NCBI RefSeq assembly: GCF_019279795.1
Contig: NC_056750.1
Location: 693,822,425 to 693,886,424 of the forward strand
Reading direction: 5' to 3'
Origin: Protopterus annectens
Lineage: Eukaryota; Chordata; Ceratodontiformes; Protopteridae
DNA: 64,000 bases
Both the position numbers and the translations under genes were made by a program. Position 1 is the first letter of the stretch; every line of letters begins with the position of its first letter. Below are positions 1-11,441 of the stretch, in pieces. Below the pieces are notes generated by a model, which had not been told where the DNA came from, ran no database searches, and saw only the letters and a program-made list of their open reading frames with translations.

Positions 1-445
1 TAAGTTAGGTAGTCAGCTTTGCCCCCTGTACCACTTTAGTAATGGGTGCTAACCCTGTAATACTGCCCCTTTCCTCAACCTTAACCCTACACCTCACCTT
101 CAATAAATCCATCCCATAACACTGCCACTACACAAGACACACTTGGACACACAAACAGTACTATATCGTATCGCCAAATCTAACCCAGGTGGTAACCCTA
201 AAATACACAAACTCACACACAAATATATTACACCTATCCTTTACTCATCCCTGATCCTAACCCTACCTGACATACACCTGCAGAAACATTCTCACCCCTC
301 CAACCTTGCTGACCTATTTCGATATTACACAATATCAACAATTCCACCACGTGGCTGTCCATACCACTGTTACGCCACACCCCCTGTGTTTTTTGAAGAA
401 ACTGCATTCAACGGAAACATGGGGGACCCATATATAATATAATAT
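1..445. other. C-rich low-complexity stretch with scattered AACCCT words
   Basis: No gene is recognised. The sequence is rich in C and A on this strand and contains repeated words such as TAACCCTA, AACCTTAACCCT and TCCATAAC. A similar stretch lies at 18657-18855. It may be an arm of the neighbouring foldback elements or an old degenerate satellite; this is inference. The open frame of about 100 codons here starts at TTG and has no recognisable domain. Confidence 0.4.
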
Positions 446-1243
446 ATATATATCTATGGGTGTACTTCAGATCGAGTTGCTGAAATCTCGATATGCATAT
501 GGTCGAGACCATATGATCGAGTTTCAGAAACTTGAAAGTTTGAGGGGGGGGGTTAAAAACATTGTGGAAGTACCTTAACTGAGGAATTCTGCAGGGGGGG
601 GCAAGCTCCCCTGTACCCCTGCTACTTAAATATATGAACTCAGACATTGTGATACAGTGGGGAACAGGTAAATCTCCCATTCCGCACTATCTGCATAAGT
701 GCAGAATGGGAGATTTCCCTTTTCTCCACTGTAGCGCAATCTCAGAGTTAGTATATTTAAGTAGGAGCGGGTATGGGGGAGCAGGGGGGGGGGCTTTCCC
801 CCTGCAAAAACGTTTGTACATATTTTATTTTTCTTGTATGTGTTCACTTTTGATGTCAGAGTTTCTGAAACTGAAACATATGGTCTTGAGCATATGCATT
901 TCGAGATTTCATCAACTTGATCATCTGAAGTGAATCCGGTTTACTATCAAAATTTTGAAACGTACCTCGTTGACTGTACTATCATCAAACACGGAAGTTT
1001 GAAAACAGTAATATCGATGTCAAAAAAAACAATCTAGGAACGGGTTTTAACATGGGTCGAGGTAGGTGTTCAGTATTATTCCGAACTACAAACATCTCCC
1101 CTACCTCGACCCATGTTAAAACCCGTTCCTAGATTGTTTTTTTGACATCGATATTACCGTTTTCAAACTTCCGTGTTCGACGATAGTACAGTCGACGGAG
1201 TACAGTTCGACATTTTGATAGTAAACCAGTGAATCCATAGATA

Positions 1244-1250
<7 letters not shown>
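446..1250. mobile_element. Composite foldback (palindromic) element bounded by TA repeats
   Basis: Two adjacent imperfect palindromes lie inside one outer inverted pair. The outer pair is ATATATCTATGG near 449-461 and its complement CCATAGATATAT near 1234-1246. The first palindrome spans about 466-930. Its arms begin with CTTCAGATCGAG and end with the complementary ATCATCTGAAG, and its centre is near 692-698. The second spans about 938-1228, with arms starting GGTTTACTATCAAAATTTTG and ending in the complement. Arm mismatches are often CG against TG or CA, as expected of methylated CpG decay. No protein is encoded. It is probably a non-autonomous foldback DNA element; family unknown. Confidence 0.65.
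588..812. repeat. Two inverted copies of the shared foldback core
   Basis: A core of about 100 bp occurs on the minus strand at 588-690 and again on the plus strand at 700-812, so the palindrome is partly a head-to-head core dimer. The plus copy reads CTCCACTGTAGCGC, then ATCTCAGAGTTAG, then TATATTTAAGTAG, then a G-run/C-run hairpin ending CCCCCTGC. The same order of words is seen near 11563, 47272 and, on the minus strand, 56590. Confidence 0.65.

Positions 1251-1285
<35 letters not shown>
1241..1285. repeat. (TA)n microsatellite
   Basis: Near-pure TA dinucleotide array directly beside the right end of the foldback element. Confidence 0.95.
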
Positions 1286-1291
<6 letters not shown>

Positions 1292-2599
1292 GCAGTATCG
1301 TGTGTATGTGGTAGTCTGATTTTATGACTGCCTTATAAACCTCAATGTGCACATTGATCATATGATCTTCTGACATGATCGCACTGAATACTGGTTTGGC
1401 AACCATCATCTTTATAGAGAGAGGGGTATGCTTAAATTGTCTGTCAGTATTTAATTATGCTAGATTTGAGTAGTATAACACCATCCTTAGGCTTGTCACA
1501 CTTGTACTTTTCGATACAGTACATTTGCATAGCACCAGTTAATATTTGTCAGAAGTCTGTGACTGCATCTGTCACCAGAAAAAGAAACATTTAAAAGACT
1601 TCTTTGATCACATTAAAAAATTAACTCCCCACCAATAATACTGAAATGCATAATAAAGTGGCAACAAAAATATTCTACTTAATCACTTAGTGAAAACATG
1701 AGTACAATAGCATCATAACTAAAACTAGTATCATAATTTAGTAGCCTTCTGTTTCCAAATATATTTAATAATTATGGAGTCCATCAGACCTAGTATCTTT
1801 CTTGCTTGCAACCTTAGCCGCCAACATGGCTACTTAAGCTACTTAAATTCAATAACAGTACTTTGAAATATTACTGTATAGCTAGGAGTTCCACATTCTA
1901 CATCCTCTATATATATGCAAACAGACTGTGGAATGAGTAGGTAAAACTGCAACATTTCATAATTACCTGAACCATATTTGAAACTTGTCCGTTCGTGGTC
2001 TGCTGCACAGTGCAAATGTCTTCAAGAATTTAAATTTCACATACGCGGAAGGCAAAGATGTAAACAATCAGCCACACAGATGCAGAAGACTGTTTTCATC
2101 TTCTGTATCTGTGTCTGACCAGACGCAAAGGGTGTTCTTAAAGAAGAACATCCTTAATAAAAAAAAAAAATAAGTATTTTTTTTTAAATTAAAAAAATTA
2201 ATCTCCTGCCATTTTTTTTCTGGACCATATGCTGTCCTTTCTGTTTTCTGAACAGTGTCCCTTAATTCATAATAATCCCATGATATGCTGAACTTCACAA
2301 AATGGTGCATGTACAAGTAATACGTCTGAGATGTAATACAGCCTTGCATGTCCCAGGACTTACACCAGATGTAAAACATGAGCACTGTGATGTCACAAGT
2401 CTTGCTCCACACTGTGTCCTGTGTGCATGAGATGTGGTAGGAATCAGTCCTGAAAGCTGCAACGCATCAGAAAGTATCATTATTACAATGGTTAATATAC
2501 AGGCTTCCCAAACAAGCTTCAGATGCATTGAGTAGTGCACACACACTTTTTGTTGTTTGAAGATTTCAGGGATGTGGGTTCCATGTGCACACTATACAG
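1286..2599. other. AT-rich non-coding stretch, nothing recognised
   Basis: The sequence is AT-rich with stops in all frames. Short open frames between 1985 and 2546 show no domain. A poly-A/poly-T tract lies around 2158-2215. Confidence 0.6.
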
Positions 2600-2720
2600 T
2601 TGTGTTAGTTATTGTAATTGGGTCTGCTTTGCAGCCCAAGGTGCTGCACTTCTGAATTACTATTTAAATAAGATGTTAAACCATGGAGCAATAGTGGATT
2701 AGCCCATGTCTGCCATTATC
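2600..2720 (+). repeat. Possible old SINE-like fragment
   Basis: The words TCTGCTTTGCAGCCC, GGTGCTGCACTTCTG and AAGATGTTAAACCATGG resemble, from memory, the body of an interspersed repeat common in fish and other vertebrates. There is no tRNA head or tail to confirm it, so this is a weak call. Confidence 0.35.
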
Positions 2721-4039
2721 TAGCTTCTTTGCATAGTTTCAATTATGCAAATGTTGTTGTAGAACAGGCACAGCGATCTTACACATACAATGTGCATTGT
2801 TCATTATCCCCATGCAAGAAGGTAAAAGGTGTCTAGTGTTTGCAATAGCTGGCTGTTACAGAATGTCCTGCAGTCTCAGCATCTTAAACCAAAACCGAAA
2901 GTATGTCGTTAACTCAATTAGAGGAACAGATTTCCATTTTAACATCCTATTGTTAATAAGAAGTGAAAAAGCCTTATATACTGGGTATATATGCTGAGTA
3001 ATGGGAACCAAGATGGATTGCTTCAGAAGGGTAATTTGCCTAGGCAGTTTAGTAGCAGTACTTTAGCTTTGTTTTCTTCCTAACACACACACACACATGC
3101 ACACTCTTATATGAGGGTATGCATGCAAGTGCCATGCTCCATGAAAAATAAAATCTATAATGGGTGAAGAGTGGGAGTTTTCAGTCCTCACAGTATAGGC
3201 ATTTGAAACCAAAGCAAAACGTTACTGTTAAAGTTAAAATGGTTACAATGTATGGAGCTATTTAATGCAAAAGGTACATTTTAGAAAGAAATGTATTTTG
3301 ATCCCAAAAGGATCCCAAGTTAAAAATGTTCTTGTCTCACAAAGCCATCTCTGACTAGTATGACACAAGCAAATATTTTATTTGGTTATATCAACAATGC
3401 TGCTTTATAGCTGCAGACTGTTTGTAACCTTAAAATTCACATTTATCACAAGTTGATTACTGTCATTCTTTCATGCAATGGATAGAAGGGACAAAGGCCA
3501 GAGATGTAAGCAAGGAAGACGTGCACTCAGTATAAATGAGACTAACAAGGTCAGCGACTTAAAGGACTTTAATGAACTACGTCAGTTCAGTCACGTAAGT
3601 GTGAGAATAATAACTTTCTCAAATGTTTTCAGATCTATCTAACCTGTATATTGATGTGGCAAGTTTGCTTTTGATCTGTAGTTTCCTCTGACACTGTTTA
3701 TTGTGGACATGCAGAGGACTGTACATTGAACTGTGTATGCTGGTTTTCCATCACTTCCACAAGGGATGTTGCCAATAAGCAGTCTTGCTCCCTCACCTCA
3801 AGCAGAGGAAGTGATTACCCCTAGTCTTCACCACAGAAATCGTATTTCCAGACTACCTGCAACTACGACCCCCCCCCCCGAAAGGTGAGCAGTGTGGACC
3901 TCCTTCACTCCTCCTCTCTGTCAAGCTCTTCCAATGGTGAGGCCACTAAATGCTGGTCACATGTGGCTCTATCCCTCTGTGCTGCAGAACCAGGCCAGAC
4001 ATTTTTTTTTTTCAAAGAACACCAAAATGGCAGTTGCTG
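2721..4039. other. Non-coding stretch, nothing recognised
   Basis: No coding signature was found. It contains a short CA run near 3084-3096 and a C homopolymer near 3870-3879. Confidence 0.55.
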
Positions 4040-4110
4040 TTTTATTTATTTATTTAACTTTGTTTACCAGGGACATTTAACAGACTTGACCATTTTGTTT
4101 ATTGGGATAC
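4040..4110 (-). repeat. LINE-B type 3' tail fragment
   Basis: The words ATTTATTTATTTA, TTTGTTTACCAGGGA and GACTTGACCATTTTG match the 3' terminal block of the LINE at 6135-10735, which has ATTTATTTATTTATTT followed by ACCGGGCAAGTCCACT. On the minus strand this is an (AAATA)n-like tail. Only the last tens of bases survive. Confidence 0.5.
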
Positions 4111-4189
4111 GACACTGATCAAATCTGACCATTTGCTGGCTCTGCCTGGGTTGCATACATAGGCTCATGATTCATAACTGCCCTTGTCC

Positions 4190-4860
4190 TTCAAGGATGC
4201 ATCTGCAGTCATCACATATGGGTTGTCCTGCCTCAGGCAGCCCTTCGGTCAGCCCGATTCCAAAGTCTGGGTCCGGCTCCGGCTGACGCGCCCCTCCCCC
4301 CGAGGGCCAGCCGCCTGGGGGTATCAAGCTGCCAGCTCTTCCTCAGTCTTTCTTGCTGTGTGGTGCCTGGTGCAGAAGCAGTTGCTGGTCGGCCCAGTGC
4401 CAGCTCCTCAGCCTCAGCTGCCAGCAATGCCAAAAGCTGGGGGCCCCTTTCTTCTTTCTTTCCTCAGATAAAGTTAATAAAGTTAATAATGTGAAAAGAA
4501 AATAAAATACCTATTTCAAACATTTACCTCCTCTTGCCCTCTCCTCTCCCTGCCCCTCCTGCCTAATCCCAGCCTCACTTCTTCTTCCCCTGTCAGCCTA
4601 TGCTTCCTTCAACGTCACGAGTTTGGGGTGAGGGAATTTTTTGGGATTTTCATACAAAATGCCAAATTACATTTATTTAATAAATAAAAAAATAACAAAG
4701 GACACACAGCGGGTTTTTTAGGGGAACACGGTGCGCCGCTGACAGGGCACCAGGGCCACCGCGAACCTGGTCCTTGTCTCTTGAGTCCAGTCCTTGGTAC
4801 TGACCAAACCAACCAACACCGCCCACCCTCCCCGACCAACAGGCCAACCACTGGAATTTA
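4190..4860. other. Unexplained GC-rich blocks
   Basis: Two GC- and CpG-rich blocks, about 4230-4470 and 4720-4850, stand out from AT-rich surroundings. Both strands have short open frames (66-95 codons) of proline/serine/alanine-rich composition with no domain. The first block ends in a pyrimidine run and CAG (near 4450-4469), which looks like a splice acceptor. The second is followed, on the minus strand, by an A-rich AATAAA-like stretch near 4665-4700. Each could be a decayed retro-element or an exon remnant; I cannot decide. Confidence 0.35.
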
Positions 4861-4893
4861 ATGGCTGAGTTGAGTCAGTCAGTCTCTTTAACA

Positions 4894-4995
4894 GTGGGTA
4901 CCATTTTAAGCCTAGCTAATTACCCCAATGTGAGAATCAAACCCTGCACCTTGTATCTGTAATGTAAATACCTTAACCATTATGCCATCCTCCAT
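4894..4995 (-). repeat. tRNA-derived SINE (CR1-tailed family)
   Basis: Read on the minus strand it begins GGCATAATGGTTAAGGTATT (degenerate polymerase III A box), then GCAGGGTTTGATTCTCAC (B box), then TAATTAGCTAGGCTTAAAAT as its tail. Related copies lie at 19420-19545 (+) and 60988-61105 (-). The tail matches the 3' end of the CR1-like LINE seen at 20391-20448. Confidence 0.6.
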
Positions 4996-5139
4996 ATCTG
5001 TAATAACGATGCTAAAGAAATATTAAAGGTATAAGTAAATTAAACATAATAGTGACATAACATAACATAGATGCGAAAAATATACATATATTTAGAAGTT
5101 TTTAAACATGTAGGATCAGGAGTATACAATGCATGTGTT

Positions 5140-5331
5140 TATATTTATTTATGTATTTACTTGGGTTGTATTCTGATCAGTATTGACCAAATTCAGGTTC
5201 AGCTCCATTAAGAAATGACATGTTACACAAGCACACCGAGAGAGAGGGAAAATGTAAGCAATAATAGAGTAGTTCAGACTAGTCAAATAGGAAAAAACGT
5301 ATATGTATTGTCTAGTAAACAAACAGAGTGC

Positions 5332-5384
<53 letters not shown>

Positions 5385-6130
5385 CTTCTAAATTTGGTAA
5401 ACCTTAAGTAAATGTGAGAGGAGAAGAGACATGGAAAGGAGGTAGGGACATTGTGTTACATATGTCATGTTGGATGTGGGAGCATTTGGCTAGAATGTAG
5501 AAGTGCTATGCAGGTACATTTTGAATTTGGAGTAAGTCTTGATTTCCTTTAGGTCAATGGGGAGAGATTGCCGGAGTAGTTGTCTGAGAAGACAATCCAT
5601 GTGCAGTGCTGTGGAGTTTGGTTCTAGGGCTAATGAGAGTTGTTATGCCTTGAGAGTAGTACCTCAGGTTGCATGAGGATTATTTTTCTGGAAGATTAGC
5701 TGCAAGGAGGGTAAATATCTGGAGCTTGGAGAAGTTTATAGAACTGGGATCCTACAAGTAGGTTAGGTCTTTGTTTTATAGACAGCCATTTGACTTATTC
5801 TGGGATGATACAGTGATGCTCATGGAGAGATGAGTTTGTAATGAATTGACAGATGCTGTTAGGGATTATCTGCAGAGTGGCAGTGTGCTTCTTGGAGGTA
5901 GAAGCAAATATGGAAAGTCCATATTCAAACTGAGAAAGGAGAGCTCCTTTGCTGATGGATGCTATAGCTGGTTGAGATGGAAAATGGGAGAGCTTTATTG
6001 TCCCAGAAGAACAAATGTATTTTTGCTCTCAGTCTCAGTAAGTTGGAGAGGTTGGGAAATTAAGCAGACAATGATTTCTGAGATGCATGTAACAGTACAG
6101 ACACAGGACTTAGGTGACATGGCCTGTATT
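5140..6130 (-). mobile_element. LINE-B copy 1, 3' portion, decayed
   Basis: The lower-coordinate end carries the LINE tail block (TTTATTTATGTATTTACTT, then TCTGATCAGTATTGACC). The body around 5540-5620 aligns by eye with 10870-10960 in LINE-B copy 2: both have a GATTTC word followed by a short gap and AGATTGCC. Reading frames on the minus strand are fully broken. A (TA)n array (5337-5382) has expanded inside it. Confidence 0.5.
5337..5382. repeat. (TA)n microsatellite
   Basis: Pure TA array of about 23 units. Confidence 0.95.
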
Positions 6131-6334
6131 CTGACATTTATTTATTTATTTATTTATTTCAGTTTGATTACCGGGCAAGTCCACTGGGCCACAAAGTACC
6201 CATTTTCAGTGGAGGCCCGGGGAGAAAAGCTCCAAAGGCAGTACAATCAAGGTTACAAATACACAAGATGATATACAATAGAAATGTCCAAACAGTAAGT
6301 ATACATAGTAAGAACAGTGCAAAATAACAAAAAC

Positions 6335-6366
<32 letters not shown>

Positions 6367-6481
6367 GCATAAGTTGCAATATTTTTCTCTTTACGGTCAA
6401 CTGAGAGTTGGCTAAATCATTTTGGGAATTAGAAATGAAATCAGAGAACAGATATGTGCAGGGGTAGAGAGTGGCTTATCC

Positions 6482-9400
6482 CTACAATTTATATAGGGTG
6501 AAAGCAAGAACATTTCCATTTGGAAGATAGGTGTGAGTAGAGTTGGGTCTTGAAGTATTCCGTGTTAGGTATAGTCCTAAGTGAAGGAGGGAGAGAGTTC
6601 CATTTTTTGAGAGAGAGAAGGATAGTAGAAGCTGGCCAGTGGAATGTTTAGGTCTGGGAATGGAGATTAGGTTTTGGTGTTCTGATCTCAATGATCGGTT
6701 AGGGATGTAAGGGAGAAGGATTTTGGATAAAGCTGGGCATTTTTTTGGGTAGAATATTAATTTGTGAGCGGTTGTTAGTTGAAGATAGTCAAGGTGGTTA
6801 GGGAGTTCTAACCAGTTCAGAGATTGAAGGGTAAGGCAGTGGTGGGTTGAGGTTTTGGATTTAATGGCGAATTTAGAGATCTTATTATAGCAAGCTTCAA
6901 GTTTAAAGGTGAGGGAAGCAGACAGATTAGTTAGTAGAGGGGCACCATAAAGGAGAGAGGGAAAGAGGTAGGTGGTTGCTAAGGTATGCCTAGAGGAGTT
7001 TGAAAGAAATAGATTATTCCTGTAGAGCATGCCTAACTTTTGGTGGGGTTTTTTTTTTATGTTTTGTTGTATGTGGAGATCGAATTTGAGGTGTTCATCA
7101 ATGGTAATGCCAAGGAGTTTAGCAGAAGGGACCACTTCTATAGGAGTGTTGGTTTGGCTTAGGACGTTGAAAGTGTTTTTGTCAAAGGAAGAAGCCTTGG
7201 TAGGGTGGAAAATTAGTATTTTAGATTTATTGGAGTTGAGGGAGAGATGGTTTTTGTGCATCCAGTTTTCTGTAGTGGAAAAAGCTATTTGTGTTTTGGA
7301 CAGAAGTTCAGAAAAGTTGGGGGCAGCACAAACTAAGATAGAGTCATCAGCATATTGGATGACTGTAGTGTCAGGGAGGCCAGTGTGAAGGTTATTTATG
7401 AAGATGTTAAAAAGTATGGGACTGAGTATGGATCCCTGAGGAACTCCGGTTGGAGTAGGTAAGAAGGAAGAGGTAGAGTCCTTCCATCTGACAGCCTGTG
7501 ATCTGTCAGAAAGGTAACTGGAGAACCAGGAAAGAGTATTAGGGGAGAGGTTAAGGTTGGAGAGATGAGAGAGAAGGTGTGTATGGGATATGGTGTCAAA
7601 GGCTTTAGAAAGATCTAACAGAACAGTGGATACAAGAAGACCAGAATCTTGGGCTTGATTAACAGTTTCTAAGAAGGAGAGTAAGGCAGTTATGGTGCTG
7701 TGGCCGGGGCGGAAACCATGTTGGGTGGGAGTAAGTAGCTGATTCTGAGTTAAGTAGGGTAAAAGTTGGTGGTGGACACATTTTTCTAGAATTTTAGATA
7801 TTGGAGAGAGTAGGGCTATGGGGTGGAAGTTAGAAATGGAGGTGTTTTTACCTCCTTTGTGAAGTGGTAGAATGAAGGCAGAATGCCAAAGTTTGGGTAC
7901 ATAAGACTCTTTTAAGGATCAGTTGATCAGGATGCTAATTGGGAGAGCAATGCCTTCGGCTGCGCATTTGAAGAAGGAGGGGGGAATGTTGTCGGGGGCA
8001 TTATAGCATGGCTTTAGTTTGGATAACAGCTTTTTTATGAACATTGTGGAAACCAGTTTGAGCTGGAACATAGAGGGGCTGTTATTAGGAGAGTTTAGGA
8101 CGTTGGATGGATTATTGTCTGGAAATGTTTTAGTTAGCTTAGTTATAGAATCTGTAAAGAAAGTGTTGAAGTGAGAGCTCAGTTCTTTGTCAGTTAAACT
8201 AGGGTCAGGGAAGGGGTTGCTTCTTGACGCAGGATGGAGAAGAGAGTTAACAGATTTCCAGAATTGTTTTGGGTTGTTATTATTATTGGACTGAAGTTTA
8301 TTGTAGTAGTTTTTTTTGTCCAAGGAGATTAATTTTTTTACTTGGTTGCGGAGTTGGGTATATTGGAGTATAGCAGAAAGCAGTTTACTTTTCTGAAAAA
8401 GCTTCCAGGATTTGTCTCTGAGATGCATGGTATGTTTAGTCTCTTTGCTGAGCCAAGGAGCAGATTTGGCTTTGATAAGTTTGTTTCTTAGGGGGCTAGG
8501 GAGTTAAGAGTATTTAGGAAGAAAGAGTTAAAATGCTCAACAGCGTTGTCAAGGGAGAGTGTGTTAAGGAATTGCCAGTTAATTTGTTTGAAAATGTTAG
8601 AGAAGTATGTGGGGTTAAAGTTGCTAAGGTTACGAGTTTGGATGTAATTATGTTTGAATTGTGAGGGGTTAGCAGAGCGATGAATGAAGGCAGGGAGATG
8701 GTCACTAAAGGAGTCAGGGATAGTGCCAGAGAGAGAGATTTTGTTTGGATGGGAGACTAAAATCCAATCTATGATGGATCCTGGGGGGTGGATTTTGTTA
8801 GGTCAGGTTGTAGACTGGATTACTTGGGAGAAATTGAAAAGATTGATGGCTAGGGAGGGGGAAGGAGTGTTGATTTTGTTCCAGTCAATGTTAACATCAC
8901 CTAGAATAAAGGTTTCATATTTTATTTCAGATGAGGCCCAGTGGAGAATATTCTCAAGAGTAGAGATATTATCACCTGGGGAGATGTATAAGGAGATGAA
9001 GCAGATATTTTTGTGTTTATTGAGTTGAAGGAGACTTGTGGTTATTTCAGTATTTTTGAATTGAGGGGTTGGGATATGAAGGGGGATTATGGAGAGAAGG
9101 TTAGAGTAGATTAGGGCAGATCCTCCACCTTTTTTGTTTAATCGGTCACTCCTGAGGATGTTGAAGCCTGGAGGTAGGATTTCAGAATCAGAGATATGAG
9201 GTTTTAGCCAGGTTTCAGAGATGGCTAAGAGGTCAGGTTGGTTGTGATTGATCCAAGCATGAACATGGTGAATTTTGTTAAGGCTCTGGGCATTGATAGT
9301 GAAGACCTTGATGGTGCTAAGAGAGGAATTAGGAGAAGGAGAAGGGGGGAGAGGCTTAGGTGAGGTAAGGTAGGAGGGGATGGAGGGAAGGAGTTGTTTG

Positions 9401-9776
9401 TCCAGAGGCAGGGGCCAGGGTTAGGATGAATGTCTCCAGATAAGGCAAGGAAATTACATGAGATAACTTTATGCCTTTTAAGTTTGGAATGGAGGAAGTT
9501 GTTTGGGGTTAGTGGAGATATGAGAGGGAAGCTTTTTGTAGTGGAGGAGAGTAGTTTGGGGTGGAAAAGGTGCAGTAGGTTTGTTTGGATAAGGGAAGGG
9601 GAAATGGAGTGGAAGTGAGAGATTAGAAGAGGTTGCGGGTGATTGAAAGTGATAGTATGAGTAGAAGGTAGGTATGGGTGAGCTTTTAAGGAGTATGAAG
9701 TAGCATGATAGAGAGGAATAAGAAAGATGAGAAGACAGAAGGGGAGTCTGAAAGTAAAGAGGATTTGGGAGGGCAT
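6482..9776 (-). pseudogene. LINE-A ORF2: 2A-like motif, endonuclease, reverse transcriptase
   Basis: The product would nick target DNA and copy the element's RNA into it. Minus-strand translation shows, in order: a leucine/serine-rich N-terminus (from 9776); the 2A-like GDIHPNPGP (9411-9437); endonuclease motifs NAQSL and SETWL near 9190-9300, GDVNIDW near 8890 and SDHLP near 8700; RT motifs LLDLSKAFDTISH near 7600, GVPQGSILSPILF near 7440 and YADDS with YADD at 7343-7354; and a C-terminal thumb region with KLLGITIDEHLKFD in the open frame 7261-6482. The frame changes between 2A and endonuclease and several more times before the C-terminus, so it is a pseudogene. Confidence 0.75.
9411..9437 (-). 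other. 2A-like ribosome-skipping motif
   Basis: Nine consecutive codons encode G-D-I-H-P-N-P-G-P, preceded by NFLALS. The family consensus is D-(V/I)-E-x-N-P-G-P, with the nascent chain released between the final G and P. Here H replaces E. Such motifs are known at the N-terminus of ORF2 in some Jockey-superfamily LINEs, just upstream of the endonuclease, which is the position seen here. Activity is inferred, not shown. Confidence 0.65.
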
Positions 9777-11441
9777 GTTTGGAATGGGTGGGGTATGGAA
9801 GTGAGAAATAAGAAAGGAAGTAGGAATTAGTTGTGGAGAGAAAGGTAAAGGAGTGGAAGGGAGATATGATTTTTTGGAGTGGAGAGGAGAAGGTTAAGTG
9901 TAGTGAGAAGAGGGCGGAGTAAGTGAATGGAGAAGAGGGAGGAGTAAGAGTGGGTGGGGAGATAAGAGGGGGTAGAGATTGATTAATTGATGAAGGAATT
10001 GAGGGAGGAGGGAAAAGACTGAGATTGGTTATAAGAGATGGTGGGAGGAGTTAGTGAGGTATAAATGTAGATGTGCTGGGGGCAGGTGGAATTTGGGGGC
10101 AGGGTAGGGGAGCAGAGTGAGCCCGCAGGGCGAACGGAGTGGGAAGAGCCAGAGGAGGAGAAGTGAGGAGGACAATCAGTAAAGAATGAGTATTCAGAAG
10201 GTAAGTTTTAGCAGAGATGTGAATAGGTAAGGTAAGTGAAGCAGAGATGTGAATGGTTAGTGAGATGTACAGAGAAGTGGAATTAAAGGGTAGATGCAAA
10301 GGAGAAGGACAGTGGGAGAAGGAAGAGACTTCAGAAAAGGGATAGAGGAGGGCTGTATATAAAGTGAAGAGTGGCTAGGATTCCTGGATAGTAGAGAGGG
10401 AGAGAACAGAGGGAAGGATGTTAGAGGGCTGTAATAGGGGAGATAAGGTAGGAGTGGGAAAAGTAGGGGGGATATCAAGAAGGTAGGGAAGTGCCACCTA
10501 GTGGCCAGTCAGTATGAAACAGTAGAGATCCCAGGGGGAGAAACAGGAAAGGGAGGAAGGAGCTATTGAGGGTCAGGATAGGGGATAAGGAAATACTGGG
10601 AGAACTAAAAGCAGCAGAGAAGGGGGATTGAAAATAAGGGGAGAACTAGTAGTGCAAGCAGTAAAGAAGAGGTGGTAGTGGGTGCTGGCTAGACTGGCAG
10701 GGAAGTGTACAGCGACCTAGTAGAATCAACTTATTAACTGCACAGGGTTACAATAGTACACATACTTTCTTGAATCCTTGTTGTAGGAAGAACTCAGGGA
10801 GCAGTGAGGCCTTATAGTTTTGGAGCACTTATATCATTCAGTTTATTATTGGTCTGAACTGGTGCCTGAATTATTTGTAGTCTCTGATTTCAGTAAGATC
10901 AGGTGGCAAAGATTGCCATAGTTTAGGAGCAAGAATAATGATTCTGTAGTCTGTTGAATGAAGTTGTGAGTACGGCCATTAGTGGATTGTCTTCTTAGGT
11001 TTTTATGTGAATTGCATGTAGTTACTCTTAATAGTTATGGGGGATAGTGTGTCTTGGTGTAGGAGTTTGAAGAGAAGGGAATCAAAAAGAAAGTTGTTCC
11101 TGCCTTAAATGGGAAGCCAATTTGCATTTTCTAAGTAGATGCAGTGATGTGGGAGTTGGTGACGAAACAGCAGATTTTATTAGAAAGGTTTTTAAGGTGG
11201 TAGTTTTTTTTTGTAAGCCATGGCAAATCGATAAAGACCATATTCTAGTTCTGCAAGCAAGAAACTTTGGCTAAGGCTGTTCTAGGGTAATGAAAGGAAA
11301 TGAGATATCTTGCGAGCCCAGAGTAGGGGATAGTTTACGTTGTATCTGCCTTTGTTAATGTGCTTTTGGAATTCAAGGGACTGGTCAAGCCAAATGCTAA
11401 GTTATTTAAATGATTTGGTGGATTCACTGGGTTCCTTTTAT

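Larger units (their letters stand above)
6135..10735 (-). mobile_element. LINE-A: Jockey-superfamily non-LTR retrotransposon, nearly full length
   Basis: On the minus strand the order is a purine/pyrimidine-skewed 5' region (about 10735-9780), an N-terminal segment ending in a 2A-like motif, an apurinic-type endonuclease, a reverse transcriptase, a C-terminal segment, a 3' UTR and an (AAATA)n-type tail at 6135-6165. This is the layout of L2/CR1/Rex-like LINEs. The 5' boundary is uncertain. The poly-T run 6341-6366 is a poly-A run in its 3' UTR. Several frame changes show that it is dead, but it is much better preserved than the LINE-B copies around it. Confidence 0.75.

Noticed and set aside
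143..442. 99-codon frame starting at TTG
   Set aside because: Non-ATG start in low-complexity C-rich sequence; no domain.
4184..4471. 95-codon proline/serine-rich frame as a gene
   Set aside because: Frames are open on both strands because of GC richness; no domain and no splice partner.
6482..7388. Plus-strand 119-codon frame (7029-7388) inside LINE-A
   Set aside because: Antisense shadow of the LINE-A reverse transcriptase.
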